Assembly: GCA_964640725.1 (NCBI GenBank)
Contig: CAZXIJ010000005.1
Location: 62,001-126,000, forward strand
Direction: 5' to 3'
Origin: CALHVX01 sp964640725
Lineage (GTDB): Bacteria; Pseudomonadota; Gammaproteobacteria; Pseudomonadales; Azotimanducaceae
Length of the DNA stretch: 64,000 bases
Shown: positions 44,224 through 54,297 of the stretch, piece by piece
Position numbering within the stretch: the first letter of the stretch is position 1
Layout: every line of letters begins with the position of its first letter
Position numbers and translations under genes: made by a program
Notes under the pieces: model-generated
Database searches by the model: none
The model's input: the letters and a program-made list of their open reading frames with translations, nothing else
Told to the model about the DNA's origin: nothing

Positions 44224-45501
44224 TCAGTTCGCGCTGCGGGGCACCGGCGCCAGCAACGCATCGCGACTGCGCACCGCAAATAGCACCATGGCCCCCAGGG
44301 ACAGCAGCGACGCGGCGACGAAGGGCGCTCCGGCGAAGTAGAGGCCCTGGTCGTCGGTAAAGCGGGCAAACAGCTGGGTCATGGTGAGCGGCCCGATGAT
44401 CGCCGCGACACTCGACAAGCTGGCGAGCACGCCCTGCAACTCTCCCTGTTCGTTCTGGGGCACCTTGTTGGACATGATGCCCTGCACCGCAGGGCCGATC
44501 AGGCCGGTAAAGCCCGAGAAGATCAGCCACAGGCCAAGCATCGGCACGGTGTAGGCAAAGGCGTGCCCGGCAAAGGCCAGCGCGCTACCGACAAAACCCA
44601 GCAGTGCCGTTCGCGCGAGTCCCAGCCGCGGAATGATGAGCCGGATGAGCCCGCCCTGAACGACTGCCATAATGATGCCCACGCAGGCCAGAGACAGCCC
44701 GACCTGATAGTTGCTCCAGGCAAACCGCTCAATCGTGAAGAACGCCCAGATGCTGGGATAGACGTGGTGGCCGATGTTGTAGATGAACATCACCACAGCC
44801 AGGGCCGCCAGGGACGGAAAGCTCGCCAAGCGGGCGATCGCCCCAAAGGGATTCGCGCGACGCCACTGAAAGGCTCGGCGCTGACTGGGCGGAAGGGTTT
44901 CCGGCAGCAACAGCGAGCCGTACACGACGTTGACTGCCGCAAGGCCGGCCGCGGCAAAAAATGGCAGGCGCAGATTGATCTCGCCGAGCAGTCCGCCCAG
45001 CGCCGGGCCGATGATGAAACCGACGCCGAAGGCCATGCCGATCAGGCCGAAGTTTTGTGCCCGCTTTTCGGGCGGCGAGACATCGGCAATGAGTGCGTTG
45101 GCGGTGGCGTGTGTTGCGCCGGTCAGACCGGTCATGATTCGGCCTACAAACAGCCACAGCAGCGTCGTGGCGAAGCCCGCGATCAGATAGTTCACGGCAT
45201 AGGCCGCCAGCGAGACAAGGAGCACCGGCCGCCGGCCGAAACGGTCGCTCAAGGCCCCGAGTACGGGCGCGACGAGAAACTGCAGCGCCGCGTAGGCGGT
45301 CAGCAGGAAGCCGCTGTAGTAGGCCGCTGTACTGAGCGGCTCGCCCGTGATCTCCATAATGAGACTGGGCAGCACAGGCATGATGATGCCGAACCCGATC
45401 ATGTCCAGAAGCACGGTGACGAACACGAAGGCAATCGCGTGTCGGTGCGGTGCCGAGGTCGAGTCGGTGTTGTCGTCGGTGTTGTCGGCAGGCTCGGTCA
45501 C
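44224..45501 (-). CDS. TetA-like major facilitator transporter
   Basis: A 425-residue, twelve-helix inner-membrane protein. It has the family motif A GALSDRFGRRPVLL between TM2 and TM3 and the TM4-5 sequence GATHATANALIADVSPPEKRAQNFGLIGMAFGVGFIIGPALGG typical of the TCR/Tet branch. It exports a solute in exchange for protons. Chromosomal homologues rarely confer tetracycline resistance, so the substrate is left open. The N-terminal 20 residues are Asp/Thr-rich. An SDR gene lies upstream on the same strand 54 bases away and may be co-transcribed. Confidence 0.88.
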   Translation of the reverse strand: MTEPADNTDDNTDSTSAPHRHAIAFVFVTVLLDMIGFGIIMPVLPSLIMEITGEPLSTAAYYSGFLLTAYAALQFLVAPVLGALSDRFGRRPVLLVSLAAYAVNYLIAGFATTLLWLFVGRIMTGLTGATHATANALIADVSPPEKRAQNFGLIGMAFGVGFIIGPALGGLLGEINLRLPFFAAAGLAAVNVVYGSLLLPETLPPSQRRAFQWRRANPFGAIARLASFPSLAALAVVMFIYNIGHHVYPSIWAFFTIERFAWSNYQVGLSLACVGIIMAVVQGGLIRLIIPRLGLARTALLGFVGSALAFAGHAFAYTVPMLGLWLIFSGFTGLIGPAVQGIMSNKVPQNEQGELQGVLASLSSVAAIIGPLTMTQLFARFTDDQGLYFAGAPFVAASLLSLGAMVLFAVRSRDALLAPVPRSAN

Positions 45502-45555
45502 AGGACGTTCTAGCCCGTCAGCCAGACGATTACAAGCACCGCCGACCGCAGCTTG

Positions 45556-46317
45556 CTAGTCCACGGCCCCAACCTGCCCGCCATCTGCTGCAATGTGGGT
45601 GGAGTTGATCCACAGCCCCGCCGGGCTGGCGACAAAGGCAACGATACGGGCAATTTCCTCGGCGGTGCCAAGGCGCCCCAGCGGGATTCCCTTTTCGACA
45701 CTTCGGTAAAAGTCTGGCTGCTCGTTTTTGACCCGGTCCCAGGAGCCGCCAGGAAAGTGCACCGCGCCCGGACTGATGACATTGGCGCGCACGCCGTCGC
45801 GACCAAAGCTTTGGGCCAGTTCGTTGGCGTAGGCGCGCATCGCCGCCTTCGCCGGACCGTAGGAGGAGCGCCGGCGAAAGTAGAACTTGCTGGCCATGGA
45901 GCCGATAAAGGTAATGCTCGGTGCCGGGCTCGCGCGCAAGGCTTCAATCGCCGCTTCGATCGCGCGCACGCCGGCCATCATGTCGATCTGAAAACTGCGC
46001 TGCCAGCCGTCTTCGTCGCCGCGCTGATCGAACCCGCTGGCGTTGTGGATCAGCAGATCCAGGCCGCCAAACTCGTCCAGCACTGCGGCAACGAAACGCG
46101 CTGGCGCAGCGGGCTCCATCAGGTCGTGGGCCTGGCCGAAATGCGGGCCCAGGCCCACTGCGGGAAGGCTGTTGACCGCAGCCGTCACGCCTTCCGCGCC
46201 ACGCGCACACAGCGCCACCCGGGCCCCTTCGCTGGCCAGCAGGTCGGCGGTATACCAGCCGATGCCCCGGCTACCGCCAAGGATCGCAACCCGCAACCCA
46301 TCCAGTTTCAGATCCAT
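45556..46317 (-). CDS. short-chain dehydrogenase/reductase
   Basis: A 253-residue classical SDR: coenzyme motif GGSRGIG (14-20), HNASG (about 91-95), catalytic Ser in IGSMASKF and YGPAK with the tyrosine-lysine pair (about 156-160), and the C-terminal GRLGTAEEIARIVAF. The ARGAEGV segment near position 38-44 (Arg after strand 2) favours NADP. The ATG at 46317 has GGAG seven bases upstream. It may share a transcript with the MFS transporter gene downstream. Substrate unknown. Confidence 0.9.
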   Translation of the reverse strand: MDLKLDGLRVAILGGSRGIGWYTADLLASEGARVALCARGAEGVTAAVNSLPAVGLGPHFGQAHDLMEPAAPARFVAAVLDEFGGLDLLIHNASGFDQRGDEDGWQRSFQIDMMAGVRAIEAAIEALRASPAPSITFIGSMASKFYFRRRSSYGPAKAAMRAYANELAQSFGRDGVRANVISPGAVHFPGGSWDRVKNEQPDFYRSVEKGIPLGRLGTAEEIARIVAFVASPAGLWINSTHIAADGGQVGAVD

Positions 46318-46429
46318 GCTGATCTCCTGCCCCGTGGTTCACCGTCACCCGCCCGCACCCGCGGTTGGGCTAGGCGGGTCGCATTCGCTCACGCACAATA
46401 CACCGCTGCCCCCTTGGAGATGCGTCGCT

Positions 46430-47137
46430 GTGCCCCTGAACCTGACCGCCCCGGAACGACGCATACTAGGCTGCCTGCTGGAGAAGTCGGTGGTGACCCC
46501 CGATCAGTACCCGCTCACGCTGAACGCGCTCATCGCCGCCTGTAACCAGAAGAGCAGCCGCGACCCGGTCATGAACCTCGCCAGCGGCGAAGTTGAGCGC
46601 ACCGCCCGGACCCTGGAAGCCCAACACCTGCTTCGCCGGGAAGAAAACTTTCGCAGCCGGGTCGACAAGTTTGTGCAGCGCTTCTGTAACACGCCATTCA
46701 GCGACTACCAGTTCGAGCCTGACGAGTTCGCAGTGATCACCTTGCTGCTCCTTCGCGGACCCGCAACCCCCGGGGAGCTGAAGTCCCGAAGCGGCCGTCT
46801 GCACAGCTTTGCCGATCAGGATGCGGTGCTGGCTACGCTCGACAAGCTGGCCAATGCCGAAGGCGGCGCGCTGGTCCGCAAGCTCGCGATGCGCGCCGGG
46901 CGTCGGGACCATGAATACATTGACTGCCTGAGCAGCCACGACGATCTGTCCAGCGCGGCCGACGCCAGCGTCCCGGTACCTGCCGCGGCACCGGCGGCGG
47001 CCAGCGCCATACCGACCCCAGCCAGCACTGGCAGCGGCTCGACGGGCAATCTTGCAGACCGAGTCGCGCAGCTGGAGGCCGAAGTGGCCGAGCTGAAGGC
47101 GAAGTGGCAGGCCCTCGAGGGCGGCCCGGAACCCTAA
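46430..47137 (+). CDS. yceH: YceH (DUF480) family protein
   Basis: A 235-residue protein with the two winged-helix units of YceH: LTAPERRILGCLLEKSVVTPDQYPLTLNALIAACNQKSSRDPVM, then FEPDEFAVITLLLLRGPATPGELKSRSGRLHSF. An Ala/Pro-rich tail and a coiled coil (LADRVAQLEAEVAELKAKWQAL) end the protein. The function is not known. The start is a GTG (46430) with GGAG ten bases before it; earlier in-frame codons belong to intergenic DNA. Confidence 0.9.
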   Translation: MPLNLTAPERRILGCLLEKSVVTPDQYPLTLNALIAACNQKSSRDPVMNLASGEVERTARTLEAQHLLRREENFRSRVDKFVQRFCNTPFSDYQFEPDEFAVITLLLLRGPATPGELKSRSGRLHSFADQDAVLATLDKLANAEGGALVRKLAMRAGRRDHEYIDCLSSHDDLSSAADASVPVPAAAPAAASAIPTPASTGSGSTGNLADRVAQLEAEVAELKAKWQALEGGPEP

Positions 47138-47140
47138 GCA

Positions 47141-47153
47141 AGCGCCGGGCGCT
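47141..47153. terminator. possible hairpin between yceH and the M56-like gene
   Basis: AGCGCC-G-GGCGCT is a perfect dyad in the 19 bases between two convergent stops. The stem is short and no T-run follows, so function is uncertain. Confidence 0.3.
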
Positions 47154-47156
47154 GAC

Positions 47157-48215
47157 CTAGCGCGTCGCGCCGGGTTCTGCCGGCCCCGGCGCGCCAGGCT
47201 GGTACTCCGGCGCGCGCTGTATCAGCTTGTACCAGTCATCGACGAACTCCGCGTACTGAAAGTTGGAGTCGTCGGGAATCTCCCGCAGTGTCAGCCCGGT
47301 CAACAGATACACCGCCAACAGCAGCTGGGCGAAGGTCACAAAGACCTGCCCGTAGGGGTCCGCTGCAGGCAGGTCCGTTGCGTCCGCCGCGGCGGGCGCT
47401 GGCGAGGCCTGGCCCGGGGCCGCCAAGCGCTCCTCAAGCTGGGCTCGGGCGCGCCGGAAACCCAGGGGATCCCGGTAGCAGGCGCTGGCCAGTGCCCAGG
47501 CCTCTTCGTCAAAGCTGTCATCGAGGAGTCGACGGTAGCCGTCCCGCACGAGGGAAAACGGCCAGTACAGGCAGCCCACGTAGCTGGCAAAGGCCAGCCA
47601 GGCAGCATGGCGCAGGCAGTGCTCACACAGCAGGCGGATCAGCGCGACATCCAGCACCGCCGCCGGCCAGTGCGCGGCGCCCCGGGGCAGCACCAGCATT
47701 GCCGACGCACCGCGACGCGCGCGCAGGCAAGGGTGGGCGACCGCTGCGAACACGACCTCCGGTTGAGCCGCCACGCCCAGCTGCTGTTGCCAGTGCCGCG
47801 CCCGGCGGCTCGCCTGATCGGATTCCGGCACAGGCACCTCGGCCGGTATGGCGCGCCGGGCAGCCGCGCGCTCCCGGTATCGGAGCACAGCAGCCAGGCA
47901 AGCGATCAGCAACCAGCCCAGCACCAGCCAGCGCAGCACGCCGACGGTGCCCGTGCTGGCCATGGGGAGCACGTCTACGAACACCGGCAAGCGCGACTGC
48001 GGAAACAGCGCGACTGCTGGCGGCACCAGCAACAGGGCCAGGAGTGCCGAGCGGCAATGGGCAATACGCCAGCGATAGCCTGACAGCAACTTTGCCCAGC
48101 GCTCCCGCGGCACGACGAAGCGCTCGAAGGCCCAGAGCAAGGCCACCAGCCAAAGCGCCGCAAGCAGCCCGCGGACACTGTCTGGCAGTTGATCGAGCAC
48201 CGCGATCGTGCGCAT
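47157..48215 (-). CDS. membrane protein resembling a degenerate M56 (BlaR1-like) domain
   Basis: A 352-residue protein with four to five hydrophobic segments: about 15-30, 58-75, 90-112 and 205-235 near the middle, and one near 300-318. The RHWQQQLGVAAQPEVVF segment and the VLPRG...WPAAVLDVALIRLLCEHCLRHAAWLAF segment are placed as in M56 peptidases (VLVLPR..., ...HELAHIRRRD). The expected HExxH is replaced by CEHCLRH, so catalysis is doubtful. I treat the family assignment as tentative. The 174-residue membrane protein gene lies 80 bases upstream on the same strand. Confidence 0.6.
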   Translation of the reverse strand: MRTIAVLDQLPDSVRGLLAALWLVALLWAFERFVVPRERWAKLLSGYRWRIAHCRSALLALLLVPPAVALFPQSRLPVFVDVLPMASTGTVGVLRWLVLGWLLIACLAAVLRYRERAAARRAIPAEVPVPESDQASRRARHWQQQLGVAAQPEVVFAAVAHPCLRARRGASAMLVLPRGAAHWPAAVLDVALIRLLCEHCLRHAAWLAFASYVGCLYWPFSLVRDGYRRLLDDSFDEEAWALASACYRDPLGFRRARAQLEERLAAPGQASPAPAAADATDLPAADPYGQVFVTFAQLLLAVYLLTGLTLREIPDDSNFQYAEFVDDWYKLIQRAPEYQPGAPGPAEPGATR

Positions 48216-48294
48216 CAGGGGACCGATCAGCGCGTCTACAGGAACCTCCCCGGCTGCCGCCCGCGGCCATGAGCCGATTCAGAACTGCAGAACC

Positions 48295-48819
48295 TCATGC
48301 GAACAGGATCGCCAGCTGCCCATCGAGCAGCCTGTAGAGGCCGTAAACCAGCGCCGTGAAACCAAGATAGCCCACCGCGCCAGCGATCAGCGGCTGCTTC
48401 GAGGCGGTGGCGACCGCTCGGGCGGATCCGGCCAGCAGCGTGAGCCCGCCCGCAGCAGGCAACCAGCGCAGCGGGGATGGGCCAGCCGAAGCCGCGATCC
48501 ATGCCAGGGCAACGATCAACAGGGCCCCAAGAGCGAGCAGCCAGCACAGGACAACAAGCAGCGCAACGAGACGTCGGCGGGGCAGGTAGCGGGTGCAAAA
48601 TGCGAAGACCGGGGCCAGCAGGCCAACCAGCGCGAACACCGCAACGGCGATCTGCGCAGGGTGCAGGGCCGCCGCAACCTTCAGGGCGAAGGCCAGGGCA
48701 AGAAGCGCAGCAGCCAGCGCCAGCGGCAGCGTCGCTGGTGCCAGCTGAATCCGATCGAGGGAAGCGCGCCGGAAGCCGACGCGAAGAGTGGACCGGAGAA
48801 GGCTGCCGAGGGTTTGCAT
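48295..48819 (-). CDS. small multi-pass membrane protein, unknown
   Basis: A 174-residue protein with five hydrophobic segments (about 28-50, 55-75, 82-110, 118-135 and 145-165) and a short basic N-terminus. I do not recognise a family. It is followed by the M56-like membrane gene on the same strand (80 bases), which suggests they may act together, and its start lies just beyond the stop of isocitrate lyase (48859). Confidence 0.6.
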   Translation of the reverse strand: MQTLGSLLRSTLRVGFRRASLDRIQLAPATLPLALAAALLALAFALKVAAALHPAQIAVAVFALVGLLAPVFAFCTRYLPRRRLVALLVVLCWLLALGALLIVALAWIAASAGPSPLRWLPAAGGLTLLAGSARAVATASKQPLIAGAVGYLGFTALVYGLYRLLDGQLAILFA

Positions 48820-48858
48820 GCCCCCGGTTATACAGACTCCTCCGGTCCAGGCGAACCC

Positions 48859-50457
48859 CTAGAACTGGTTCATGGTGTTGGCAGCGCCCCCGGCCAGCAG
48901 CGCCTTCTCGCCAAGGAAGTACTCCTTGTGATCGTCACCGATGTTGGAGCCCGCCAGGTCCTGGTGCTTGACCGCCGCCAGGTCGCGACGAATTTCGCGC
49001 CGCTGCACGTCCCGCACGTAGGCCAGCATGCCCAGGTCACCGAAGTAGCCTTCCGTGAGCACGTCAGTGCTGAGCGCCGCCGTGTGGTAAGTCGGCAGGG
49101 TAATCAGGTGGTGGAAGATGCCCGCTTCGCGCGCCGCGTCGGCCTGGAAGCTCTGGATCAGACGGTCCGCTTCCTGGGCCAGCTCCGAGCCGTCCAGCGC
49201 TTCGTCCATGAGGCCCTTGGCGTTGGCTTCAGGGTTCGGGTAAGAGGACATGTCACGGCCTTCCGCCGTCCAGTCTTCGAAAACCTGCTGGCGGAACTTG
49301 AGCGTCCAGTTGAAGGACGGCGAGTTGTTGTAGACCAGCTTCGCGTCGGGGCGCTTTTCGCGCACTGCGTTCACCATCTCGGCGATCTGCTTGACGTTGG
49401 GCTTCTCGGTCTCGATCCACAGCAGGTCGGCGCCGTGCTCAAGGCTCGTGACGCAGTCCAGGACCACGCGGTCAAAGCCGGTGTCTTCGCGGAACGCGTA
49501 GAGACCGTTGTCCAGGCGCATGGGATGGTGCAGCTTGCCGTTCTTGTGGAAGGTGACGTCGCCTTCCTTCAGATCGCTGATGTCGTTGACTTCGCTGGTT
49601 TCCAGGAACGCATTGTACTGGCTGCCCAGGTCCCCCGGCGACTTCGACACGGGAATCTTCTGGGTCAAGCCGGCGCCCAGGGAGTCCGTGCGCGCAACGA
49701 TAATGCCGTTGTCGATACCGAGCTCGAGGAACGCGTAGCGCACCGCATTGATCTTGGAGACAAAGTCTTCGTGCGGCACCGTGACCTTACCGGCCTGGTG
49801 GCCGCACTGCTTGGCGTCAGACACCTGGTTTTCGATCTGGATGGCGCAGGCGCCCGCCTCGATCATCTTCTTCGCCAGCAGGTAGGTGGCTTCTTCGTTA
49901 CCAAAGCCCGCATCGATGTCGGCGATGATCGGCACCACGTGCGTCTCGTAGTTGTCGATGCGCTGCACGATGCTGTCGATGTTGCCGCCCGCCGCGCGGG
50001 TCTCGTCCAGCTCGGCAAAGATATGCCGCAGCTCGCGCGCGTCGGCCTGCTTCAGAAAAGTGTAGATCTCTTCGATGAGGGCGGGCACGGACGTCTTCTC
50101 GTGCATGCTCTGGTCCGGGAGCGGCCCGAACTCGGAGCGCAGCGCAGCAACCATCCAGCCCGACAGGTACACGTAGTTCCGTTCTGTGGTTTTCTGGTGC
50201 TTCTTGATGCCCATGAGCATCTGCTGCGCGACGTAGCCGTGCCAGCAGCCCAGGGACTGGGTGTACTTGGAGGAATCGGCATCATAGGCCGCCATGTCCC
50301 GGCGCATGATGTCGGCGGTGTACTGGGCGATCTCGAGCCCGGTGCGGAAGCGGTTCTGCAGGCGCATGCGAACGGTGTACTCGGGGTTGATCGCCCCCCA
50401 CTCCTGCTTCGGCTTGAGCTGCTGGGTAACGGCTTCGATATCTTGCAAGTAGCCCAC
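48859..50457 (-). CDS. aceA: isocitrate lyase, long (Pseudomonas-type) form
   Basis: A 532-residue enzyme that splits isocitrate to succinate and glyoxylate, the entry to the glyoxylate shunt. The active-site loop K216-Q-C218-G-H220 (KKCGH in many ICLs) is present, along with the Mg-binding DIDAGFGNEEA (about 180-190) and the late NNSPSFNWTLKF. The length and the extra central segment (about 265-340) match the 530-residue class of Pseudomonas/Acinetobacter, distinct from the 430-residue E. coli AceA. Fits growth on fatty acids or acetate. Malate synthase is not in the window. The 308 bases upstream carry no gene. Confidence 0.95.
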   Translation of the reverse strand: MGYLQDIEAVTQQLKPKQEWGAINPEYTVRMRLQNRFRTGLEIAQYTADIMRRDMAAYDADSSKYTQSLGCWHGYVAQQMLMGIKKHQKTTERNYVYLSGWMVAALRSEFGPLPDQSMHEKTSVPALIEEIYTFLKQADARELRHIFAELDETRAAGGNIDSIVQRIDNYETHVVPIIADIDAGFGNEEATYLLAKKMIEAGACAIQIENQVSDAKQCGHQAGKVTVPHEDFVSKINAVRYAFLELGIDNGIIVARTDSLGAGLTQKIPVSKSPGDLGSQYNAFLETSEVNDISDLKEGDVTFHKNGKLHHPMRLDNGLYAFREDTGFDRVVLDCVTSLEHGADLLWIETEKPNVKQIAEMVNAVREKRPDAKLVYNNSPSFNWTLKFRQQVFEDWTAEGRDMSSYPNPEANAKGLMDEALDGSELAQEADRLIQSFQADAAREAGIFHHLITLPTYHTAALSTDVLTEGYFGDLGMLAYVRDVQRREIRRDLAAVKHQDLAGSNIGDDHKEYFLGEKALLAGGAANTMNQF

Positions 50458-50765
50458 TGATTTCTCCTAAGGCGCAACGACTGTAAAGAAAAGGGCTAAA
50501 AGCCCGAGATATCAGGGACATAGCGCGGCACAAGGCGCTCCCCGAACAGAGCGCGGCAAGTTACCAGCGAGGCTTGCTGATGAATATGGAATATTTCACA
50601 AGCAATATATTCCCCGCTGTAAAGCGGGGCGGCAGATCAGGGAAATGGTGGGCGCATCACGAGCAGCGCTATCGGTGGTCAGCGGCGCTCAGAGTTCAGC
50701 CCGCACAATGGCTCAAATCGCCAACAAATAGGGATTTAAGCCACTAATGCCTCCGGGCTCGCCGC
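50458..50765. other. intergenic region upstream of aceA
   Basis: No gene is seen in these 308 bases. The stretch at 50580-50612 is AT-rich (including AATATATT) next to the hairpin listed separately and probably contains the aceA promoter on the minus strand; I could not assign exact boxes. The downstream part includes the end of the 50766 membrane-protein transcript. Confidence 0.55.
50612..50629. repeat. perfect hairpin upstream of aceA
   Basis: CCCCGCT-GTAA-AGCGGGG is a 7-base stem with a 4-base loop, followed on the minus strand by an AT-rich stretch without a T-run. It may be the terminator of the membrane-protein gene at 50766 or an operator in the aceA control region. Confidence 0.4.
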
Positions 50766-51164
50766 TCACTCAATCGGCATGGGCCGGCGGCTGTTCAGGC
50801 GCAGCCAACCGCGACCGATCCGGTAGACGATCCACAGCGTCATCGCTGCCAGGACCACAACCGCGATCGGGATACCCACGATGGTCAGCATCAGCACCAC
50901 CCCGACCAGCAGCCAGGCCAGGGCATACCAGAAGGTCCGAATCTGCCAGCTGTAGTGGCTCTCAAGCCAGGTACCGCGGGCATCTGAGCGTTTTAGGTAG
51001 TTCAGGACCACCGCCACGATCGAAGGCACGCTGCCGACAAAGCTGCTGATGATCCATGCGGAGCCGAGCAGTCCCGTCACGATGGCCAGGCCGTGCAAGG
51101 CGTACACCACGTGCGCCACGGTCAGCGCGCTGGAAGGGGCGGGGGCGTCAGCATATCGATACAT
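50766..51164 (-). CDS. small DUF4870-like membrane protein
   Basis: A 132-residue protein with three to four hydrophobic segments: YALHGLAIVTGLLGSAWIIS, a SIVAVVLNYLKR helix-turn, and ALAWLLVGVVLMLTIVGIPIAVVVLAAM. The VAHVVYALHGL start, the DARGTWLESHYSWQIRTFWYAL middle and the RIGRGWLRL end fit a family of short membrane proteins often called DUF4870-like. Function unknown. An AGGAG lies close to the ATG. Monocistronic, downstream of nothing obvious. Confidence 0.7.
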   Translation of the reverse strand: MYRYADAPAPSSALTVAHVVYALHGLAIVTGLLGSAWIISSFVGSVPSIVAVVLNYLKRSDARGTWLESHYSWQIRTFWYALAWLLVGVVLMLTIVGIPIAVVVLAAMTLWIVYRIGRGWLRLNSRRPMPIE

Positions 51165-51216
51165 GAGGGCTCCTTGGCCGTTGGCGAGTTACGACAACTC
51201 TCTTCGATCAGATGCG

Positions 51217-51234
51217 GCCGGGCCCAGGCCCGGC
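51217..51234. terminator. GC-rich hairpin downstream of the glycerol ABC operon
   Basis: GCCGGGCC-CA-GGCCCGGC is a perfect 8-base stem, about 100 bases past the stop of the binding-protein gene (51335) on the minus strand and before the next gene. No T-run follows, so it may be a rho-aided or pause-type end. Confidence 0.4.
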
Positions 51235-51334
51235 GGCTACCCGACTATTTACCAGCATGCTGCAAGCGTCGTGCCAAAGATCAAATAAGGCCAAACAACC
51301 GATACCAGCGTGCCTGAGCACGCCGGCCTGGCCC

Positions 51335-53083
51335 CTAGCTGGCCCGACCTTCCCGCCAGGCTTCGATGAGCGAATCGTAGGGCACGGTTTCGCCCTGGGG
51401 CTTTTCGTCGTCGAGCCGCGGCTTGGGCGCGCCCTCGGCCTCGAGCCAGACGGCCGGATCCTTCGGGGCGTTCAGCTTCGGCCCGCATTCGCCCAGCACG
51501 CCGTGCCCCTCGAGCCGGGCCAGGATCCGGTCCTGATCGGCCGCCAGGGCGTCCATCGCTGCCTGGGGCGTGAGCTCTCCGCTCACCGCCTGGGCGATGT
51601 TCGACCACCACAGCTGAGCCAGCTTCGGGTAGTCCGGCACGTTGGTGCCGGTGGGGGTCCAGGCTTCCCGGGCCGGGCTGCGATAGAACTCGACCAAACC
51701 GCCGAGTTGCGGCGCGGCCTCGGTCATCGCGTCGCTCATGAGGTCCGACTCGCGAAACGGCGTCAGGCCCGTGAGCGTCTTCTTCAGGGAAACGGTTTTG
51801 CTCGTCACGAACTGCGCGTAGAGCCAGGCAGCCTGCCGGCGCTCGAGGGGCGTGCTCGCCAGCAGCGTCCAGGCACCGGTGTCCTGGTAGCCGAGTTTCA
51901 TGCCCTCGCGCCAGTAGGGCCCGTGCGGCGACGGCGCCATGCGCCAGCGCGGCGTGCCGTCATCGTTCACGACTTTCAGCCCGGCCTTGATCATGTCGGC
52001 GGTAAAGGTCGTGTACCAGAAAATCTGCTGGGCGATCTGCCCCTGGGCGGGCACTGGCCCGGCTTCGGAGAAGGTCATGCCGGCAGCCTCTGGCGGCGCG
52101 TAGGCCTGCAGCCAATCGATATATTTTCGCAGCGCGTAGACCGCCGCCGGAGCGTTGGTCGCCCCGCCACGGCTCACCGCTGAGCCAACGGGGCGGCAGT
52201 TCTCGACGCGAATGCCCCACTCATCGACGGGCAGGCCATTGGGCAGCCCCGGATCGCCAGCACCGGCCATGGACAGCCAGGCATCGGTAAAGCGCCACCC
52301 CAGCGACGGGTCCTTCTTGCCGTAATCCATATGGCCGTAAACCGGCTCGCCGTCGATGGTCTTGACGTGCTTGCTGAAAAACTCGGCGATGTCTTCGTAG
52401 GCCGACCAGTTCACCGGCACGCCCAGCTCGTAGCCGTAGCGCGCCTCGAACTGTGCCTTCAGGTCGTCGCGATTGAACCAGTCGTAGCGAAACCAGTACA
52501 GGTTGGCGAACTGCTGATCCGGCAGCTGATAGACCTTGCCGTCCGGGCCCGTGGTGAAGCTCAGGCCGATAAAGTCCTCAAGGTCGAGCGTGGGCGAGGT
52601 CACGCTCGCGCCCTCGCCGGCCATAAAGTCGGACAGCGGCACCACGTAGCCGTAGCGCGCATGGGTGCCAATCAGGTCGGAGTCGTTCACGTAGGCGTCG
52701 TAGACATTGCGCCCGGACTGCATCTGCGTCTGCAGCTTCTCGATCACATCGCCTTCCTGGATCAGGTCGTGCGTGACCGCAATGCCGGTGATTTCGGTGA
52801 AGGCTTTGGCCAGCGTCTGGGCTTCGTACTCGTGGGTCGTCAGGGTTTCCGACACCACGCTGATCTGCATGCCCCGAAAGGGCTCCGCTGCTTTCGCGAA
52901 CCAGGCCAGCTCGGCCAGCTGAGCATCCCGGTCCAGGGAAGACGGCTGAAACTCGGTATCGACCCAGCGCGCCGCCACAGCCGCGACGTCTGCCGGCGGC
53001 GGGGCGGTCGGCGTCGAGTCGCCACAAGCTGCAAGGCCCGCCAGTAACCAGATTCCAGCGATCGCGCGCATTTGCATAGCCAT
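51335..53083 (-). CDS. glpV: ABC transporter substrate-binding lipoprotein, glycerol-type (GlpV)
   Basis: A 582-residue periplasmic binding protein with a lipobox ending at C20 (GLAAC). It carries class-D family 1 features (EITGIAVTHDLIQEGDVIEKLQTQMQSGRNVYDAYVNDSDLIG, and YWREGMKLGYQDTGAWTLL). The large size and operon order with two permeases, a DUF2160 protein and two ATPases match the glycerol transporter GlpVSTPQ of rhizobia. ATG 53083 was chosen because it opens a proper lipoprotein signal with a G-rich ribosome-binding site; a TTG 12 bases upstream is also possible. Last gene of the operon. Glycerol as substrate is inferred from family and synteny. Confidence 0.85.
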   Translation of the reverse strand: MAMQMRAIAGIWLLAGLAACGDSTPTAPPPADVAAVAARWVDTEFQPSSLDRDAQLAELAWFAKAAEPFRGMQISVVSETLTTHEYEAQTLAKAFTEITGIAVTHDLIQEGDVIEKLQTQMQSGRNVYDAYVNDSDLIGTHARYGYVVPLSDFMAGEGASVTSPTLDLEDFIGLSFTTGPDGKVYQLPDQQFANLYWFRYDWFNRDDLKAQFEARYGYELGVPVNWSAYEDIAEFFSKHVKTIDGEPVYGHMDYGKKDPSLGWRFTDAWLSMAGAGDPGLPNGLPVDEWGIRVENCRPVGSAVSRGGATNAPAAVYALRKYIDWLQAYAPPEAAGMTFSEAGPVPAQGQIAQQIFWYTTFTADMIKAGLKVVNDDGTPRWRMAPSPHGPYWREGMKLGYQDTGAWTLLASTPLERRQAAWLYAQFVTSKTVSLKKTLTGLTPFRESDLMSDAMTEAAPQLGGLVEFYRSPAREAWTPTGTNVPDYPKLAQLWWSNIAQAVSGELTPQAAMDALAADQDRILARLEGHGVLGECGPKLNAPKDPAVWLEAEGAPKPRLDDEKPQGETVPYDSLIEAWREGRAS

Positions 53084-53188
53084 AACCCACCCCAATTCAG
53101 GAAGCGGGCCATGTTAGCGGATTGGCACGGCCTCAGCGCTGATTGCGTGACTCTGGGCTGCCGGCCCGGGAGACCCGGCCGGTCCGGC

Positions 53189-53457
53189 TCACCCTTGCCA
53201 CAGAATCAACAGAAGAGAGACGGCGGCGGCAAAGGTCGCCTGGCCGACACCAAACCAACCGGTGCCCAGCGCGAACAGGTGTAAAAATGCCGCCCATAAC
53301 AAACTGATGAACAGACGGTCGCCCCGCGTCGTCAGCATGGGCAACCGGCCCTTGCGCAGAACTGTCGGCGACCGCAGCTCCCAGATCGTCATCGCGACGA
53401 GCATCAGGGCGATTGCGGCAAAGAAAGCCGCCGTTGGGCCCGTCCAGGCCATCCAGC

Positions 53458-53461
<4 letters not shown>
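53189..53461 (-). CDS. DUF2160 small membrane protein of the glycerol ABC operon
   Basis: A 90-residue protein with three hydrophobic segments (about 8-27, 44-64 and 70-88). DUF2160 genes sit between permease and binding-protein genes in glycerol-type ABC operons; the exact role is not known. The ATG overlaps the stop of the permease gene (ATGA). The 105 bases to the next gene hold nothing notable. Confidence 0.8.

Positions 53462-54286
<825 letters not shown>

Positions 54287-54297
<11 letters not shown>

Noticed and set aside
48208..50460. 750-codon open frame on the plus strand
   Set aside because: Antisense to isocitrate lyase, which is unmistakable on the other strand.
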